Source: Mycoplasma sp. CSL7491-lung
GTDB lineage: Bacteria > Bacillota_I > Bacilli_A > Mycoplasmatales > Metamycoplasmataceae
Length of the DNA stretch: 64,000 bases
Direction: 5' to 3'
NCBI RefSeq assembly: GCF_018913965.1
Contig: NZ_JAHMHG010000003.1
Span: forward strand, 27,434-91,433
Of the stretch, positions 35,937 through 45,474 are shown in pieces. Position numbers and translations under genes: made by a program. Positions within the stretch are counted from its first letter, which is position 1. Every line of letters starts with the position of its first letter. The notes under the pieces are model-generated. The model saw only the letters and a program-made list of their open reading frames with translations. It was not told where the DNA came from and searched no databases.

Positions 35937-36142
35937 TTTTTAGCAAAAAAATAACTCTTTTGCTAAAAAGTGATATAATTAATACGTTAAGTTAAGAGTA
36001 ATAGGTTTTGGTAATCTTTTTTTGAGCGCAAAAGTTACTTTTTTAATTAACGTTCAATTTATAGTAAACAAAAACTAAAATGCGACACATTTTATTATTT
36101 GAGCTTCAAATTACTTAAATTAATTTAATATTAAGGAGAAAA
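35937..36142 (+). promoter_or_regulatory. Hairpin, extended -10 promoter and long leader of the trigger-factor-related gene
   Basis: A 12-bp hairpin (TTTTTAGCAAAA / TTTTGCTAAAAA, 35937-35969) lies just before an extended -10 box TGATATAAT (35971-35979). The leader from about 35986 to the ATG at 36143 is some 155 bases long. It could fold back on itself: CGTTAA near the start pairs with TTAACG at about 36048, and AAGAGTAA can pair with TTACTTTT. AAGGAG is the ribosome binding site. Confidence 0.5.
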
Positions 36143-37270
36143 ATGAAATCACTAACAAGAAAAGTAACTTTAGAAAAAGAATTTTGAATTAACGTTCAAA
36201 ACCAAGCTTTACGTTATTTACAATCAAAAAATCAAAAAGATATAAACCAAGCAAAAATTTTAGATGAATCAACTAAAACAATAGTGTTTTTTGAAAAAAT
36301 GAAATTACACGAAGAATTATTATCTAAATACGAAGATGCAAATGTCTATTTACAACCAATTTTAGTTAATAAAAACATTACTATTGAAAAAGCTGAACTT
36401 GAATTTAAAGTTTTTTATATAACAGAAGATGAATATAAAGACTTTACTTCAGACTTAACCGACAGACCAGATTTTAAATTACCGGACAATTATGATGCAC
36501 AAATTAATACTTTTGTTGAAAATTATATAAAAAACTTCAGTTTTAAAAATGATATTAAGGGTGAAATAAAAATCAACAACGAAGTAGGTTTAGAGATTTT
36601 TAAAGCCAACATAAATAGAAAAGATAAAATAGTATTAATAGCAAATAATAATGATCAAAAAAGTCTTGAATATGCTTTAATCGGTAAAAAAGTAGGTGAT
36701 AAGTTTACATATAAATTTACCGATGATGAAACATATGAAATACAAATATTAAACGCAAAAGAAGTTGTTAAAACTCCTTTGAGTGATGATAATGTAAATC
36801 AACTTCAAATACCAGAAATAAAAAATTTAGATGATGCAAAAAAATATGTATATCAAACTATTAAAAGCGGAATGGTTGATGAAAGCTTAGTAACATACGG
36901 ATTTCAAATTGTTGATAAGATAAGCAAATTGAACCCAAACAAATTTAATTTTCCAACTGAGCTTCTCGAAGATAAAATATTGGAAATCGACCCGCAAAAA
37001 ATTGCTAATTTAAAACCTGAAGAAATAGCAAACACTATTTTTGATAGATTTGTAACACAATGAATTTTAATTAAAAAATTTAAACTAAATGCATCACAAT
37101 CTGATATGAATGAAGAAATAAATAAGATAAATGCTTCTATGACGCCAGCTGAAGCAAGTCGAATTAGTATCAGAAAGGTAATAGATATAATCTTAATTAA
37201 AAAAATAGGTTTAGTATATTTACAAAAATATCAACCTAATGCTTATAAGCAAAATTTTGAAACTAAATAA
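36143..37270 (+). CDS. Trigger factor-related chaperone
   Basis: 375 residues, distantly like trigger factor but lacking the ribosome-binding signature. It resembles the C-terminal chaperone arms and a degenerate PPIase-like centre (YALIGKKVGDKFTYKFTDDETYEIQI), flanked by helical regions with KNLDDAKKYVYQTI. No signal peptide. A true tig gene lies 3.5 kb downstream, so this is a second, divergent member, a class I know as 'trigger factor-related' in mycoplasmas. TGA is Trp at EKEFWINVQ and VTQWILI. The start was extended upstream of the first strong Met because ATG 36143 has AAGGAG before it. Confidence 0.6.
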
Positions 37271-37291
37271 AACATTTTTAGAGGAGTAATT

Positions 37292-38374
37292 ATGAAAATT
37301 GAATTAGGTATTTCTACATTTGGTGAGACAACTAAATTAGAATCAACAGGAAAAATCGAATCTCACCACAAAAGAATCAAAGATTTAATCGAAGAAATGG
37401 TGCTAGCTGACGAAGTTGGTCTTGATGTTTTTGCTGTAGGGGAACACCATAGAGATGATTTCGCAATTTCTAGCCCTGAGATGATTTTAGCTGCTGGAGC
37501 AGTTAAAACAAAAAATATTATTTTAACAAGTGCTGTTACTGTTCTTTCTTCAAACGATCCTATTAGGGTATACCAAAACTTTGCACATGTAGATTTAATG
37601 TCAGATGGTAGAGCTGAAATTATGGTTGGTAGAGGTTCATTTACAGAATCATTCCCACTATTTGGTTACCAATTAAGAGACTACGACGGATTATTTGATG
37701 AAAAATTAGATATGCTACTTGAAATAAAACGTGATATTAACTTAAATTGAAAAGGAACATATACTCAAACTGTTGAAAATAAACCTGTTTATCCAAGAGC
37801 ATTAAATATGCCAATTTGAGTTGCGACAGGTGGAAACCCTAACTCAACAATTGATATTGCAACACGTAAATTACCAATTGTATATGCAATTATTGGCGGA
37901 AATCCACATGATTTCAAACCACTTGTACAAGCATATCGTGCAATCTACAAGGAAGCATCAAAGGCTGATAAAAATCCATCATTCGAAAACATGAAAGTTG
38001 GTTCTCACTCATGAGGTTATATTGATGAAACTGATGAAATAGCAGCACAAAAATATTGACATCCAGTTAAATTATTCGTTGACCGTATAGCAAGCGAAAG
38101 ACCACATTGAACTGAACTTACAAAAGAAAGATACGAAAGAATGATCGGCCCTGATGGAGCTGTATTTGTTGGAAGTCCTGAAACTGTAGCCAAAAAAATT
38201 ATTAGTGTAATTGAAACAGTTGAATTAAATAGATTCTTAATTCACCTACCAGTTGGTTCAATGGACCATAAAGATATTATGAACTCAATTAGATTATTTG
38301 GTGAAAAAGTTGCACCTATTGTTAGAAAATATTTTGAAGATAAAGAAGACTTTGCAACTAAATACATGAAATAA
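37292..38374 (+). CDS. LLM-class flavin-dependent oxidoreductase
   Basis: 360-residue bacterial-luciferase-like monooxygenase/oxidoreductase, a TIM-barrel enzyme that uses FMN. Seen: [14 protein letters not shown] at the first strand, [59 protein letters not shown] and, later, [17 protein letters not shown]. It has the ribosome binding site GAGGAG. Several TGA codons are Trp (LNWKGTY, MPIWVAT, HSWGYI, KYWHPV). The physiological substrate is unknown. It starts 21 bases after the trigger-factor-related gene and is probably in the same operon. Confidence 0.9.
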
Positions 38375-38379
38375 TTTTT

Positions 38380-38411
38380 AAACGAACATTTTTTAAAGAT
38401 GTTCGTTTTTT
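38380..38411 (+). terminator. Terminator after the flavin oxidoreductase gene
   Basis: AAACGAACAT and ATGTTCGTTT, loop of 9 bases, then a T run. Confidence 0.9.
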
Positions 38412-38490
38412 ATTAAATTTTTTTAGGTTATAAAAAAGTCTTTGTCCATAAGTTTTTAACATAAAATTTACTATATATAAAAAAATAATG

Positions 38491-38496
38491 TATAAT
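38491..38496 (+). promoter_or_regulatory. tRNA-Trp promoter -10 box
   Basis: TATAAT, 18 bases before the mature tRNA 5' end; TTTACT 18 bases further upstream may be the -35. Confidence 0.6.
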
Positions 38497-38514
38497 ATTA
38501 ACACTTATATTGTT

Positions 38515-38589
38515 AGGGGTATAGTTCAACGGTAGAACAACAGGCTTCAACCCTGTGTGTTGTGGGTTCGAATCCTGCTACCCCTGCCA
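38515..38589 (+). tRNA. tRNA-Trp(UCA), decodes UGA as tryptophan
   Basis: 75-nt cloverleaf: acceptor AGGGGTA / TACCCCT, D arm GTTC-GAAC, anticodon stem ACAGG / CCTGT around loop CTTCAAC (anticodon TCA), T arm GTGGG-TTCGAAT-CCTGC, discriminator G and encoded CCA. The UCA anticodon reads UGA, and by wobble the rare UGG, which explains the in-frame TGA codons throughout the window. Confidence 0.98.
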
Positions 38590-38620
38590 TTTTTTTATAC
38601 CTTTTTTTAGATTATTAGAA

Positions 38621-38626
38621 TATAAT
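38621..38626 (+). promoter_or_regulatory. gpsA -10 box, predicted leaderless mRNA
   Basis: TATAAT ends 7 bases before the gpsA ATG, so transcription would begin at or next to the A of ATG. No Shine-Dalgarno fits in the gap. Confidence 0.6.
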
Positions 38627-38633
38627 ATATATT

Positions 38634-39635
38634 ATGAAATACAAATATGACTTTGGCTTTATAGGAACAGGAGCTTACGGTAGTGCGCTAGCTAATGTTT
38701 TATCTTATAATAATAAAAAAATATCTATGTATGGCATTGATGAAAAAGAAATTCAGGACATAAATAACGGACATAATCAAAAGTACTTTGGATCAAATAA
38801 TTTCTTTAATAAAGATAATATTTTTGCTACAAATGATTTATCTGAAGTTGTTTTAAATTCCAATTTTGTGGTTCTTGCAATTCCTTCAAATGCTATAAAA
38901 TCTGTTTTAAAACAAATAAGCAAATTAATTAAATTTAAGAAGATAAATTTAATTAATTTATCAAAAGGTATTGAACCTTCTACTGAGCTTTTTTTTAGTC
39001 AATTTATTAAAAGAAAATTTAATAAAAACTTAAAAAATTTAGCTACACTTTTAGGGCCTTCTTTTGCTATCGAAATTTTTAATAAAGAATTAACAGTTAT
39101 AAATATTGTTGGTGAAAACAAAGAATACAACGAAGAATTAATTCAAAATTTTAATAATAATTATTTTAAATTAGTTGAAAATAATAACGAAATAGGTTTA
39201 GAATTATTTGCTTCTCTAAAAAATGTTTTAGCAATAGGTTTAGGTATAGCTTCCATCACAACAGAAAGTAAAAATACAAATGCAGCTTTAATTACAATTG
39301 GTATTCAAGAAATGATAACAATATATCGTAAACTCACAAATGATTCAGACAATAATTTTGTTTACCAATTTGCGGGTATAGGTGATACTTTTTTAACTTG
39401 CACATCGGTTAAAAGTAGAAATTATACATTCGGTACAATGATTGGTGAATTTGGGATAAACGAAGCTTTAAAAAAAACAAATGGAACTGTAGAGGGTTTT
39501 ACGACTGCTAAATCATTAGAAAAGATTATTAAAAACAATCAAATAAATGTTCCGTTTTTTGAAAATATTATAGAAATACTTTCTAACAAAAAAGAACACA
39601 TGAAAATATGTGATTTTATAACTAAAAATAGTTAA
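38634..39635 (+). CDS. gpsA: Glycerol-3-phosphate dehydrogenase [NAD(P)+]
   Basis: 333-residue enzyme converting dihydroxyacetone phosphate to sn-glycerol 3-phosphate for phospholipids. NAD-binding GTGAYGSALANVL at residues 9-21, LNLSKGIEPSTE-like segment LINLSKGIEP, LLGPSFAIEI, the catalytic-Lys region LFASLKNVLAIGLGIA, and the C-terminal GIGDTFLTCTSVKSRNYTFG. No ribosome binding site precedes the ATG (see the promoter entry). No TGA codon is needed in frame. Confidence 0.95.
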   Translation: MKYKYDFGFIGTGAYGSALANVLSYNNKKISMYGIDEKEIQDINNGHNQKYFGSNNFFNKDNIFATNDLSEVVLNSNFVVLAIPSNAIKSVLKQISKLIKFKKINLINLSKGIEPSTELFFSQFIKRKFNKNLKNLATLLGPSFAIEIFNKELTVINIVGENKEYNEELIQNFNNNYFKLVENNNEIGLELFASLKNVLAIGLGIASITTESKNTNAALITIGIQEMITIYRKLTNDSDNNFVYQFAGIGDTFLTCTSVKSRNYTFGTMIGEFGINEALKKTNGTVEGFTTAKSLEKIIKNNQINVPFFENIIEILSNKKEHMKICDFITKNS

Positions 39636-39684
39636 AAAATAATGTAAAATTATATTATATTTATAATATAAAATAAGGAGTAAA

Positions 39685-41034
39685 ATGATTAAACATACAC
39701 AAGATGTTAAAAATTCTCAAGTTGTTGTTTCATACACAATTAAATCAGATGAATTTCAAAAATTATTTAATGAATCAATAGATAAAAAAGCACAAAAAGT
39801 TAAAGTTCCTGGTTATAGACCTGGTAAAGCTCCAATTGAGAAACTAAGATCATACGTTAACAAAGAAGATGTTTTTACAACACTTATTAATAACTTAGCT
39901 AGAAATAAATTCTCTGAAATTGCTAGATATATCTCAGAAAATAAATTAGCAGTAGTTTTACAATTTCATGAATTAGATATTAAAAACGAAGAAAACGGTG
40001 ACTTAGTAATTAATTACAATTTCCCTATGATGCCTGATCTAAAAAAACTTACTTTAAAAGGAATCGATACTAAATTTAACTTTAAAAAAGTAGGTAAAAA
40101 AGAAGTTGAAGATGCAAAATTAGAAATTTCAGAAAAATTCAATGGTCTTGAAGAAATTAATGACAAAAATGAAAAAACAGTTTTAGGTGACACAGTTAAC
40201 ATCGACTTTAAAGGATTTATTGATGACGTTGCTTTCGAAGGTGGTGAAGCTCAAGGACATGATTTATTATTAGGTTCTAAAACTTTTATTCCTGGATTTG
40301 AAGATCAATTAGTTGGTAAAAAAACAGGATATAAAGGTGATGTAGTTGTTAAATTCCCAGCAGATTATTTTGTTAAAGAATATAGAGACAAAGAAGCAAC
40401 ATTCCAAGTTACAATAAACGCAATTAAAAGACCTTCAAAATTTGACTTTAACGATGATTTTGTAAAAGGATTCAAAATTGAAGGAGTTGAAACTTTAAAA
40501 GAATTTGAAAAATTATTAAAAAATAAAAAAGAAGTTGAGTTCTTTTTAGAATCAATTAGACAATTTGAATTAGAAACTATTGAAGAAATTATTAGCAAGT
40601 CAAAACTAGAAATTAATCGTCAATTATTACAAGATAGAATAAAAAAATTGGAAGATGATTTTAACAATTCATTAAAACAATACGGATTAAAGAGAAAAGA
40701 ATATCTTTCATTTGTTAAAACAACAGAAGAAGAATTAAACGAAGAATTCAACAAAATAGCAAGTTCCGAACTTAAAAAATCATTAGTTCACGAATATTTA
40801 TTTGGTGAACTTAAAATAAATGAAGAAGATAAAGACTTCAAAGAATTTAAAGAAAAACTACAATTAAGCGGAGAAAAAGGTATACCTGGTAACTCGGCTC
40901 AAGAGATTGAAAAAACTAAATCAGAACTTGTTAAGACAATTACATTTAACTACAAATTGCTTGTATTATTAAAAAAAGATAAAGATGCAGAAGAATATAA
41001 AAAATTAGCATTAAAATTAAAATTCACATTCTAA
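39685..41034 (+). CDS. tig: Trigger factor
   Basis: 449-residue ribosome-associated chaperone and peptidyl-prolyl isomerase. The N-terminal ribosome-binding domain carries KVPGYRPGKAPIEKLRSYV (the family's GFRxGKxP signature). The FKBP-type PPIase core is at about residues 165-245 (LGDTVNIDFKGFIDDVAFEG, GFEDQLVGKKTG, FPADYFVKEYRDKEATF), followed by the helical C-terminal chaperone domain. Ribosome binding site AAGGAG. Monocistronic with its own terminator. Confidence 0.97.
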   Translation: MIKHTQDVKNSQVVVSYTIKSDEFQKLFNESIDKKAQKVKVPGYRPGKAPIEKLRSYVNKEDVFTTLINNLARNKFSEIARYISENKLAVVLQFHELDIKNEENGDLVINYNFPMMPDLKKLTLKGIDTKFNFKKVGKKEVEDAKLEISEKFNGLEEINDKNEKTVLGDTVNIDFKGFIDDVAFEGGEAQGHDLLLGSKTFIPGFEDQLVGKKTGYKGDVVVKFPADYFVKEYRDKEATFQVTINAIKRPSKFDFNDDFVKGFKIEGVETLKEFEKLLKNKKEVEFFLESIRQFELETIEEIISKSKLEINRQLLQDRIKKLEDDFNNSLKQYGLKRKEYLSFVKTTEEELNEEFNKIASSELKKSLVHEYLFGELKINEEDKDFKEFKEKLQLSGEKGIPGNSAQEIEKTKSELVKTITFNYKLLVLLKKDKDAEEYKKLALKLKFTF

Positions 41035-41042
41035 TAATATTT

Positions 41043-41070
41043 AAAAATCAGGAGAATATCCTGATTTTTT
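41043..41070 (+). terminator. tig terminator
   Basis: AAAAATCAGGA, loop GAATA, TCCTGATTTTT. Confidence 0.92.
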
Positions 41071-41136
41071 GAAACATTCTTTCATTTTGAAAATATTTTT
41101 TGAAAGTTATATAATAAGAAATATATAGGAGGGAAT

Positions 41137-42087
41137 GTGAATTCAAATGAAGAAAACAAAACAAATAGTGAAGTTATTGTAATAAATAACTTAGAAAAAA
41201 GTTTCAAAAAATATAAAGCTTTAAAAGGGATTTCTTTTAGCGTGAATAAGGGTGAATTGTTTGGTTTTTTAGGACTAAACGGAGCTGGTAAAACAACCAC
41301 ATTGAATATTATTTTAGGCTTATTAAAACGTGATGCGGGAGAAGTTTTGATAAATGGTCAAAATATTGATGAAGACATAGTTTCAATTAGAAAACAAATA
41401 GGTATTGTGTTTCAAGAATCTATTTTAGACCCCGGATTAAATGTATATCAAAATTTACTAGTTAGAGCTAGTCTTTATAAGTCTTTTTTTAAAGATAAAA
41501 CTCCAAAAGAAATCGTTGACGAAATTATTGATGAATTTCAACTAAATGATTTTGCTAATAGAAATTACTCTCAACTTAGTGGAGGACAAAAAAGAAGAGT
41601 GGACATAGCTAGAGCACTTGTTCATAAGCCGTCGATTTTATTTTTAGATGAACCTACAACCGGTCTAGATCCAAATTCTAGAAAACTTGTTTGAGAAATA
41701 CTTGGTAAAATACAAAAAGATAGAAATCTAACTATTTTACTCACAACTCATTATATGGAAGAAGCAAACAATTGTAATAGAGCAATAATAATTCAAAAAG
41801 GTGAAAAATTAGTTGAAGGGTCCCCTTCAGAACTGAAATCAAAATATTCAAGTTCTAACATTAAAATATATAAGATGTCAAACACATTAAGTGACTCAAT
41901 TTCAAAGTCAAATTTAAATTTTAAAATTGAAAATAATGTTTATACAGTTAAATTTAAGGATTTTAATGAAGGTTCAAAATGAATTAAAGAACACATCAAG
42001 CATATTGAAGATTACGAATTTTTCAAAGGTTCAATGGACGAAGTCTTTTTAAATGTAACCGAACAATTTGGAGGTAAAAATGTTTAG
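41137..42087 (+). CDS. ABC transporter ATP-binding protein (ABC-2 exporter type)
   Basis: 316-residue ATPase. Walker A GLNGAGKTT at residues 46-54, Q-loop GIVFQES, signature LSGGQKRRVDIARAL, Walker B LFLDEPTTGLDP, H-loop LTTHYMEEAN. The C-terminal extension of about 90 residues is typical of DrrA/CcmA/NatA-type drug or lipid exporters. The start is GTG 41137, 3 bases after AGGAGGG; the ATG two bases upstream is out of frame. TGA is Trp at LVWEILG and SKWIKEH. It overlaps the permease start by 8 bases, so the two form one exporter of unknown substrate. Confidence 0.93.
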
Positions 42088-42940
42088 TCAGTTAAGCAAT
42101 TTATTTAAAAGACATTTCTTAATCTTTGCAAAAGATAAAAAAAGAATTTTCTTTACCTTTATGAGTCCTATGATTGTACTTTTATGTTTCGCGTTATTTG
42201 CAAGAAATATTTACATTGGCCAAATGCCAAAACAAACGCCTGAAATTATTAAAAACCAATATGCCGATATAAGTTTAATGATTGGGCTTTTATCGGTAAC
42301 CACATTTACAAACGCAATTAGTTTATCAAGTGTTATGGTAACTGACTCAGAGAGAAAAATATTAAATGATTTGTATATGACACCCGTTAAAACTAGTGTC
42401 ATACGTTTGAGCTACCTACTATTCAATATATTTTTAAATATTTTAATTACGACAATAATGTATCTAATAAGTATTTTTTGAATGTTAGGAAACAAAACTT
42501 TTATTGTGAACAACCAAACTACTATTCCGTTTGCAAAAGGAATGTATATTTGATTTAGCGTTATTGTTGGATGCATCTTAAATAGTGCTATATTTGTGTT
42601 CATTTTTAGCTATGTTTCAAATAGTGCTGCATTTAGTGCCTTAAGCGCTTCTTTAAGCGGAATCGCCGGTTTTCTTATTGGTGCATTTGTTCCACTAATC
42701 ACATTTCCAAGAGCACTTGCTGAGATATCAAGTTTAATTCCTGCTACACAAATTAGTAATTTAATTAAATACTTTGCTCTAAAAGACTTGTCGTTTGTGA
42801 ATCAAAGTAACGCAAGTTTTGAATTCTATATTCTATTAGGACAAGATATAAAATGATGAGGATCATTCCTATATGCAACAAGTTGAATTACATTAATGTT
42901 TACACTTAATTTTGTGATTAAAGTACCTAAAATTAAGTAA
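42080..42940 (+). CDS. ABC-2 type transporter permease
   Basis: 286-residue membrane protein with about six transmembrane segments, partner of the ATPase just upstream. Family features: the N-terminal LFKRHFLIFAKDKKRIFFTFMSPMIVLL, a long extracytoplasmic loop, the TDSERKILNDLYMTPVKTSVI cytoplasmic segment, GAFVPLITFPRALAEISSLIPATQI before the last helices. ATG 42080 was preferred over the in-frame TTG-like start at 42068 because GGAGG (42069-42073) lies between. TGA is Trp five or more times. Followed by a strong terminator. Confidence 0.9.
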
Positions 42941-42957
42941 AAAAATAACATTTAATT

Positions 42958-42990
42958 AAAACTCCAAATTTAATTTAGATTTGGAGTTTT
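42958..42990 (+). terminator. Terminator after the ABC exporter pair
   Basis: 12-bp stem AAAACTCCAAAT / ATTTGGAGTTTT, 9-base loop. It also abuts the end of the decayed minus-strand gene. Confidence 0.88.
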
Positions 42991-43394
42991 AATTTTTTAC
43001 AATACTATCTTTATTATTTTTTTTAAGATAATTATTTCATACTTTAGAAAAATTTCTGCATCTTGATTTTTTCTATCTCTAGTTAGGTTGAAAAGTGTTT
43101 CTATCCATATCGTCAAAATTTACAATATTTCCCATTTCCATTTTTATACCTAGACTTTTTCATCTTGATGAACGATTACTTTATCTTTAATTCTTTAAGT
43201 ATTAAAATCTTGTTCGATTATTACCTCATTTATAAACGATATTTTGTTTGTTAAATCATAAAAATAAAGTGCTGTTTGATAAGAAAAAAATAATTGCATT
43301 ATTTGTTGTTGAAAAAATAGTTTCATCATAATTATAATAATTAAAACTAATGTAAACTCACTCGAATCTTTCGAAGTCACCTTTTTAAACATTT
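42989..43394 (-). pseudogene. Decayed gene, identity unknown
   Basis: No single frame is open, but protein-like stretches can be followed in succession on the minus strand by changing frame. First GDFERFEWVYISFNYYNYDE and on to a run of seven T; then SYQTALYFYDLTNKISFINE in another frame, stopping at TAA; then SSRWKSLGIKMEMGNIVNFD and on to FQPN, interrupted by TAG codons; then CRNFSKVWNNYLKKNNKDSI to a final TAA. The segments have real-protein composition and use TGA as Trp. I do not recognise the family. At least two frameshifts and one or two stop codons are implied. Confidence 0.5.
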
Positions 43395-43571
43395 TTATTA
43401 AATATCATGAATGGATATTATTTTAAATAGCTATTTCGATATTATTACGTTGTTAGATTTCATAATTTTAGGATGTTTTAATTTCTTTTGTGCTCTGTTA
43501 TACTACACATATACAAGTTATAAATTAAATATTTAATAATTATTTTAATACTTTAGGTTTTCAAAATAAAA
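43395..43571. other. AT-rich gap between the decayed gene and the asnS terminator
   Basis: No confident gene. A 41-codon plus-strand ORF (43411-43536), very hydrophobic, lacks a ribosome binding site and is not called. The stretch may include the lost 5' part of the decayed gene. Confidence 0.4.
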
Positions 43572-43596
43572 ATTAACATTTACGTAAAATGTTAAT
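43572..43596 (-). terminator. asnS terminator
   Basis: On the minus strand ATTAACATTT, 5-base loop, AAATGTTAAT, followed by T-rich sequence. A second small hairpin, TCACATA-TT-TATGTGA, lies at 43624-43639 just after the asnS stop. Confidence 0.75.
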
Positions 43597-43646
43597 TAAT
43601 AATATTAGATTTATATATTTTTTTCACATATTTATGTGATATTTTA

Positions 43647-45005
43647 TTACATTTTAATGTTTCCTGGTGTTCTTGGGTAAGGAATAGTATCTCTAATATT
43701 TTCCATACCTGCAACGTACATTACAAGCCTTTCAAACCCTACTCCAAAACCAGATGATTGCATGTGTCCAAAACGTCTTAAATCAAGGTATCATTGTAGA
43801 TCTTCTTGGTCAATACCTAATTCGTTTACACGTTGTACTAATTTTTCGTAATTTGTTTCTCTTTGGCTACCACCAATTAATTCACCAACACCCGGTACTA
43901 AAAGGTCGAAAGCAGCGACTGTTTTACCATCTTCATTTTGATACATGTAGAAAGCTTTAAAGTCTTTAGGGAAATTGATTACAGCAACAGGAGCTTTGTA
44001 AAGTTCATCTGTTAAATATTTCTCGTGTTCACTTCCTAAGTCTAAACCAAATTTAATATCTTGGTTTTCGAATCTATCTTTAACTTTCGATAATTCTTCA
44101 ATTGCATCTTTGTAATCAACGATTTTAAGAGGTGTATTAATATAATTTTCTAAACGTGAAATTAAATTGTTGTCAATATGTTCGTTTAAATATTCTATCT
44201 CTAATTTATTAATTGATAAAGTGTTTCTAATAACGACTTTAAGCATATCATCTGCTAATAAAATAGTTTTATTTAAGTCATAAAAAGCCATTTCTGGTTC
44301 TATCATTCAAAACTCAGCTAAATGTCTTTTGGTATTTGAGTTTTCTGCTCTAAAAGTTGGTGCAAAGGTATAAATCTTGTTCATACCTAAGGCATAACTT
44401 TCTCCATGTAATTGACCTGTAACACCCAAACTTGCCTTATTGCCTTTACCAAAAAAGTTTCCTTCTTTTGATGAATCATCAACTAAAAATGTTTCACCTG
44501 CCCCTTCTCCATCATTGCTTGTAATAATAGGGCTATTCATATAATAAAATCCTTTATTATCAAAGTATTTATGTACTTCTTTCGCAAGAGTTGAACGTAT
44601 TAACATAACAGATCTAAATAAATTAGTTCTATGTCTTTGATGTGGTATTTCTCTCAATGTTTCAATTTTCATTTCTTGTTTTTGAATAGGAAAATCTTCA
44701 TCAACGTTTTTATAACCAATTAATTCTATCGCCTTCATTTCAATTGGTTGTGGAGAATTAGGTGTCGCATTTAATGAACCTTTAATTTCGATAGCTGCAC
44801 CGTTTCTTAATTGATCTAATAAATCAAAATCAAATTGTTCACCCTTAAAAACTACTTGTAAGTTTTTAACAGTTGAACCATCATTCATTTCAATGAAACG
44901 AATTTTCTTGCTACCCCTATTAGAAACAACTCAACCTTTAACTGTAACATCAGTTCAGCCATCGTAAAAGTTTGGTTTTAAAATCATTTTTTTAATAGTA
45001 TGCAT
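43647..45005 (-). CDS. asnS: Asparaginyl-tRNA synthetase
   Basis: 452-residue class IIb synthetase charging tRNA-Asn. N-terminal OB fold ([20 protein letters not shown]), then the catalytic core: [20 protein letters not shown], motif 2 [20 protein letters not shown], motif 3 [21 protein letters not shown], ending [12 protein letters not shown] with two consecutive TAA stops. The start ATG 45005 restores the OB fold; the frame requires TGA-Trp at GWTDV, GWVV, EFWMIE and QWYLDL. The upstream YhcH-like gene ends one base before the start, so they are coupled. Confidence 0.96.
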
Positions 45006-45006
45006 A

Positions 45007-45474
45007 TTATTCCTCTATATTAATTTTTATTATTATTTTAGTTATTTCCCGCTTTGTTTTATCAGTGATTAGCGGACAATGCAATTCACCGGGTAAAAAT
45101 AAAGCAAAATATCCTTTAGTCAAACGCAAATAATTATTTTTATTATTGTAATTCACAAAAACAACATCGTTTTCGGGTTTATGTAATAAAACATTTTGTT
45201 CGTTATATTCAGGATTTAAATCATATCCAAATATTTCATCACATTCACCTGCGTAAATATGTATATCCACATTTTTAGCATGAATTTCGCCGAAAGTTTC
45301 CCTCGGAAATAATTCTTTATACTTCATTTTGACAATTTTAATTTTGTCATCAATTTGTGTGATACCAAAATCTAGAGTGCTAAAATCAAATTCTTTAAGT
45401 AATTTTAAAGCACGATTTAGTGACGAATATTTGGTTTGATAAACATCAGCATTAATAATTTTATCGTATATCAT
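45007..45474 (-). CDS. YhcH/YjgK/YiaL family protein (cupin-like)
   Basis: 155-residue protein of the YhcH/YjgK/YiaL (DUF386) family. Landmarks: the N-terminal MIYDKIINADVYQ, a central HAKNVDIHIYAGECDEIFGYD with metal-ligand-like His, and GYFALFLPGELHCPLI matching the family's conserved FPxExHxP. Members in other bacteria act on sialic acids as anomerases or sugar isomerases, but no sialic acid gene is near. The neighbours are rbfA (stop shares one base with this ATG) and asnS, so its role here is open. Confidence 0.8.
   Translation of the reverse strand: MIYDKIINADVYQTKYSSLNRALKLLKEFDFSTLDFGITQIDDKIKIVKMKYKELFPRETFGEIHAKNVDIHIYAGECDEIFGYDLNPEYNEQNVLLHKPENDVVFVNYNNKNNYLRLTKGYFALFLPGELHCPLITDKTKREITKIIIKINIEE

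Noticed and set aside
35937..35969. Hairpin as terminator of the 34843 gene
   Set aside because: The stem is good but lacks a following T run on the plus strand and sits directly against the next promoter; its role is left open.
43411..43536. 41-codon, hydrophobic plus-strand ORF in the gap before asnS, toxin-like in size
   Set aside because: No ribosome binding site, no partner and very AT-rich; such ORFs are expected by chance here.
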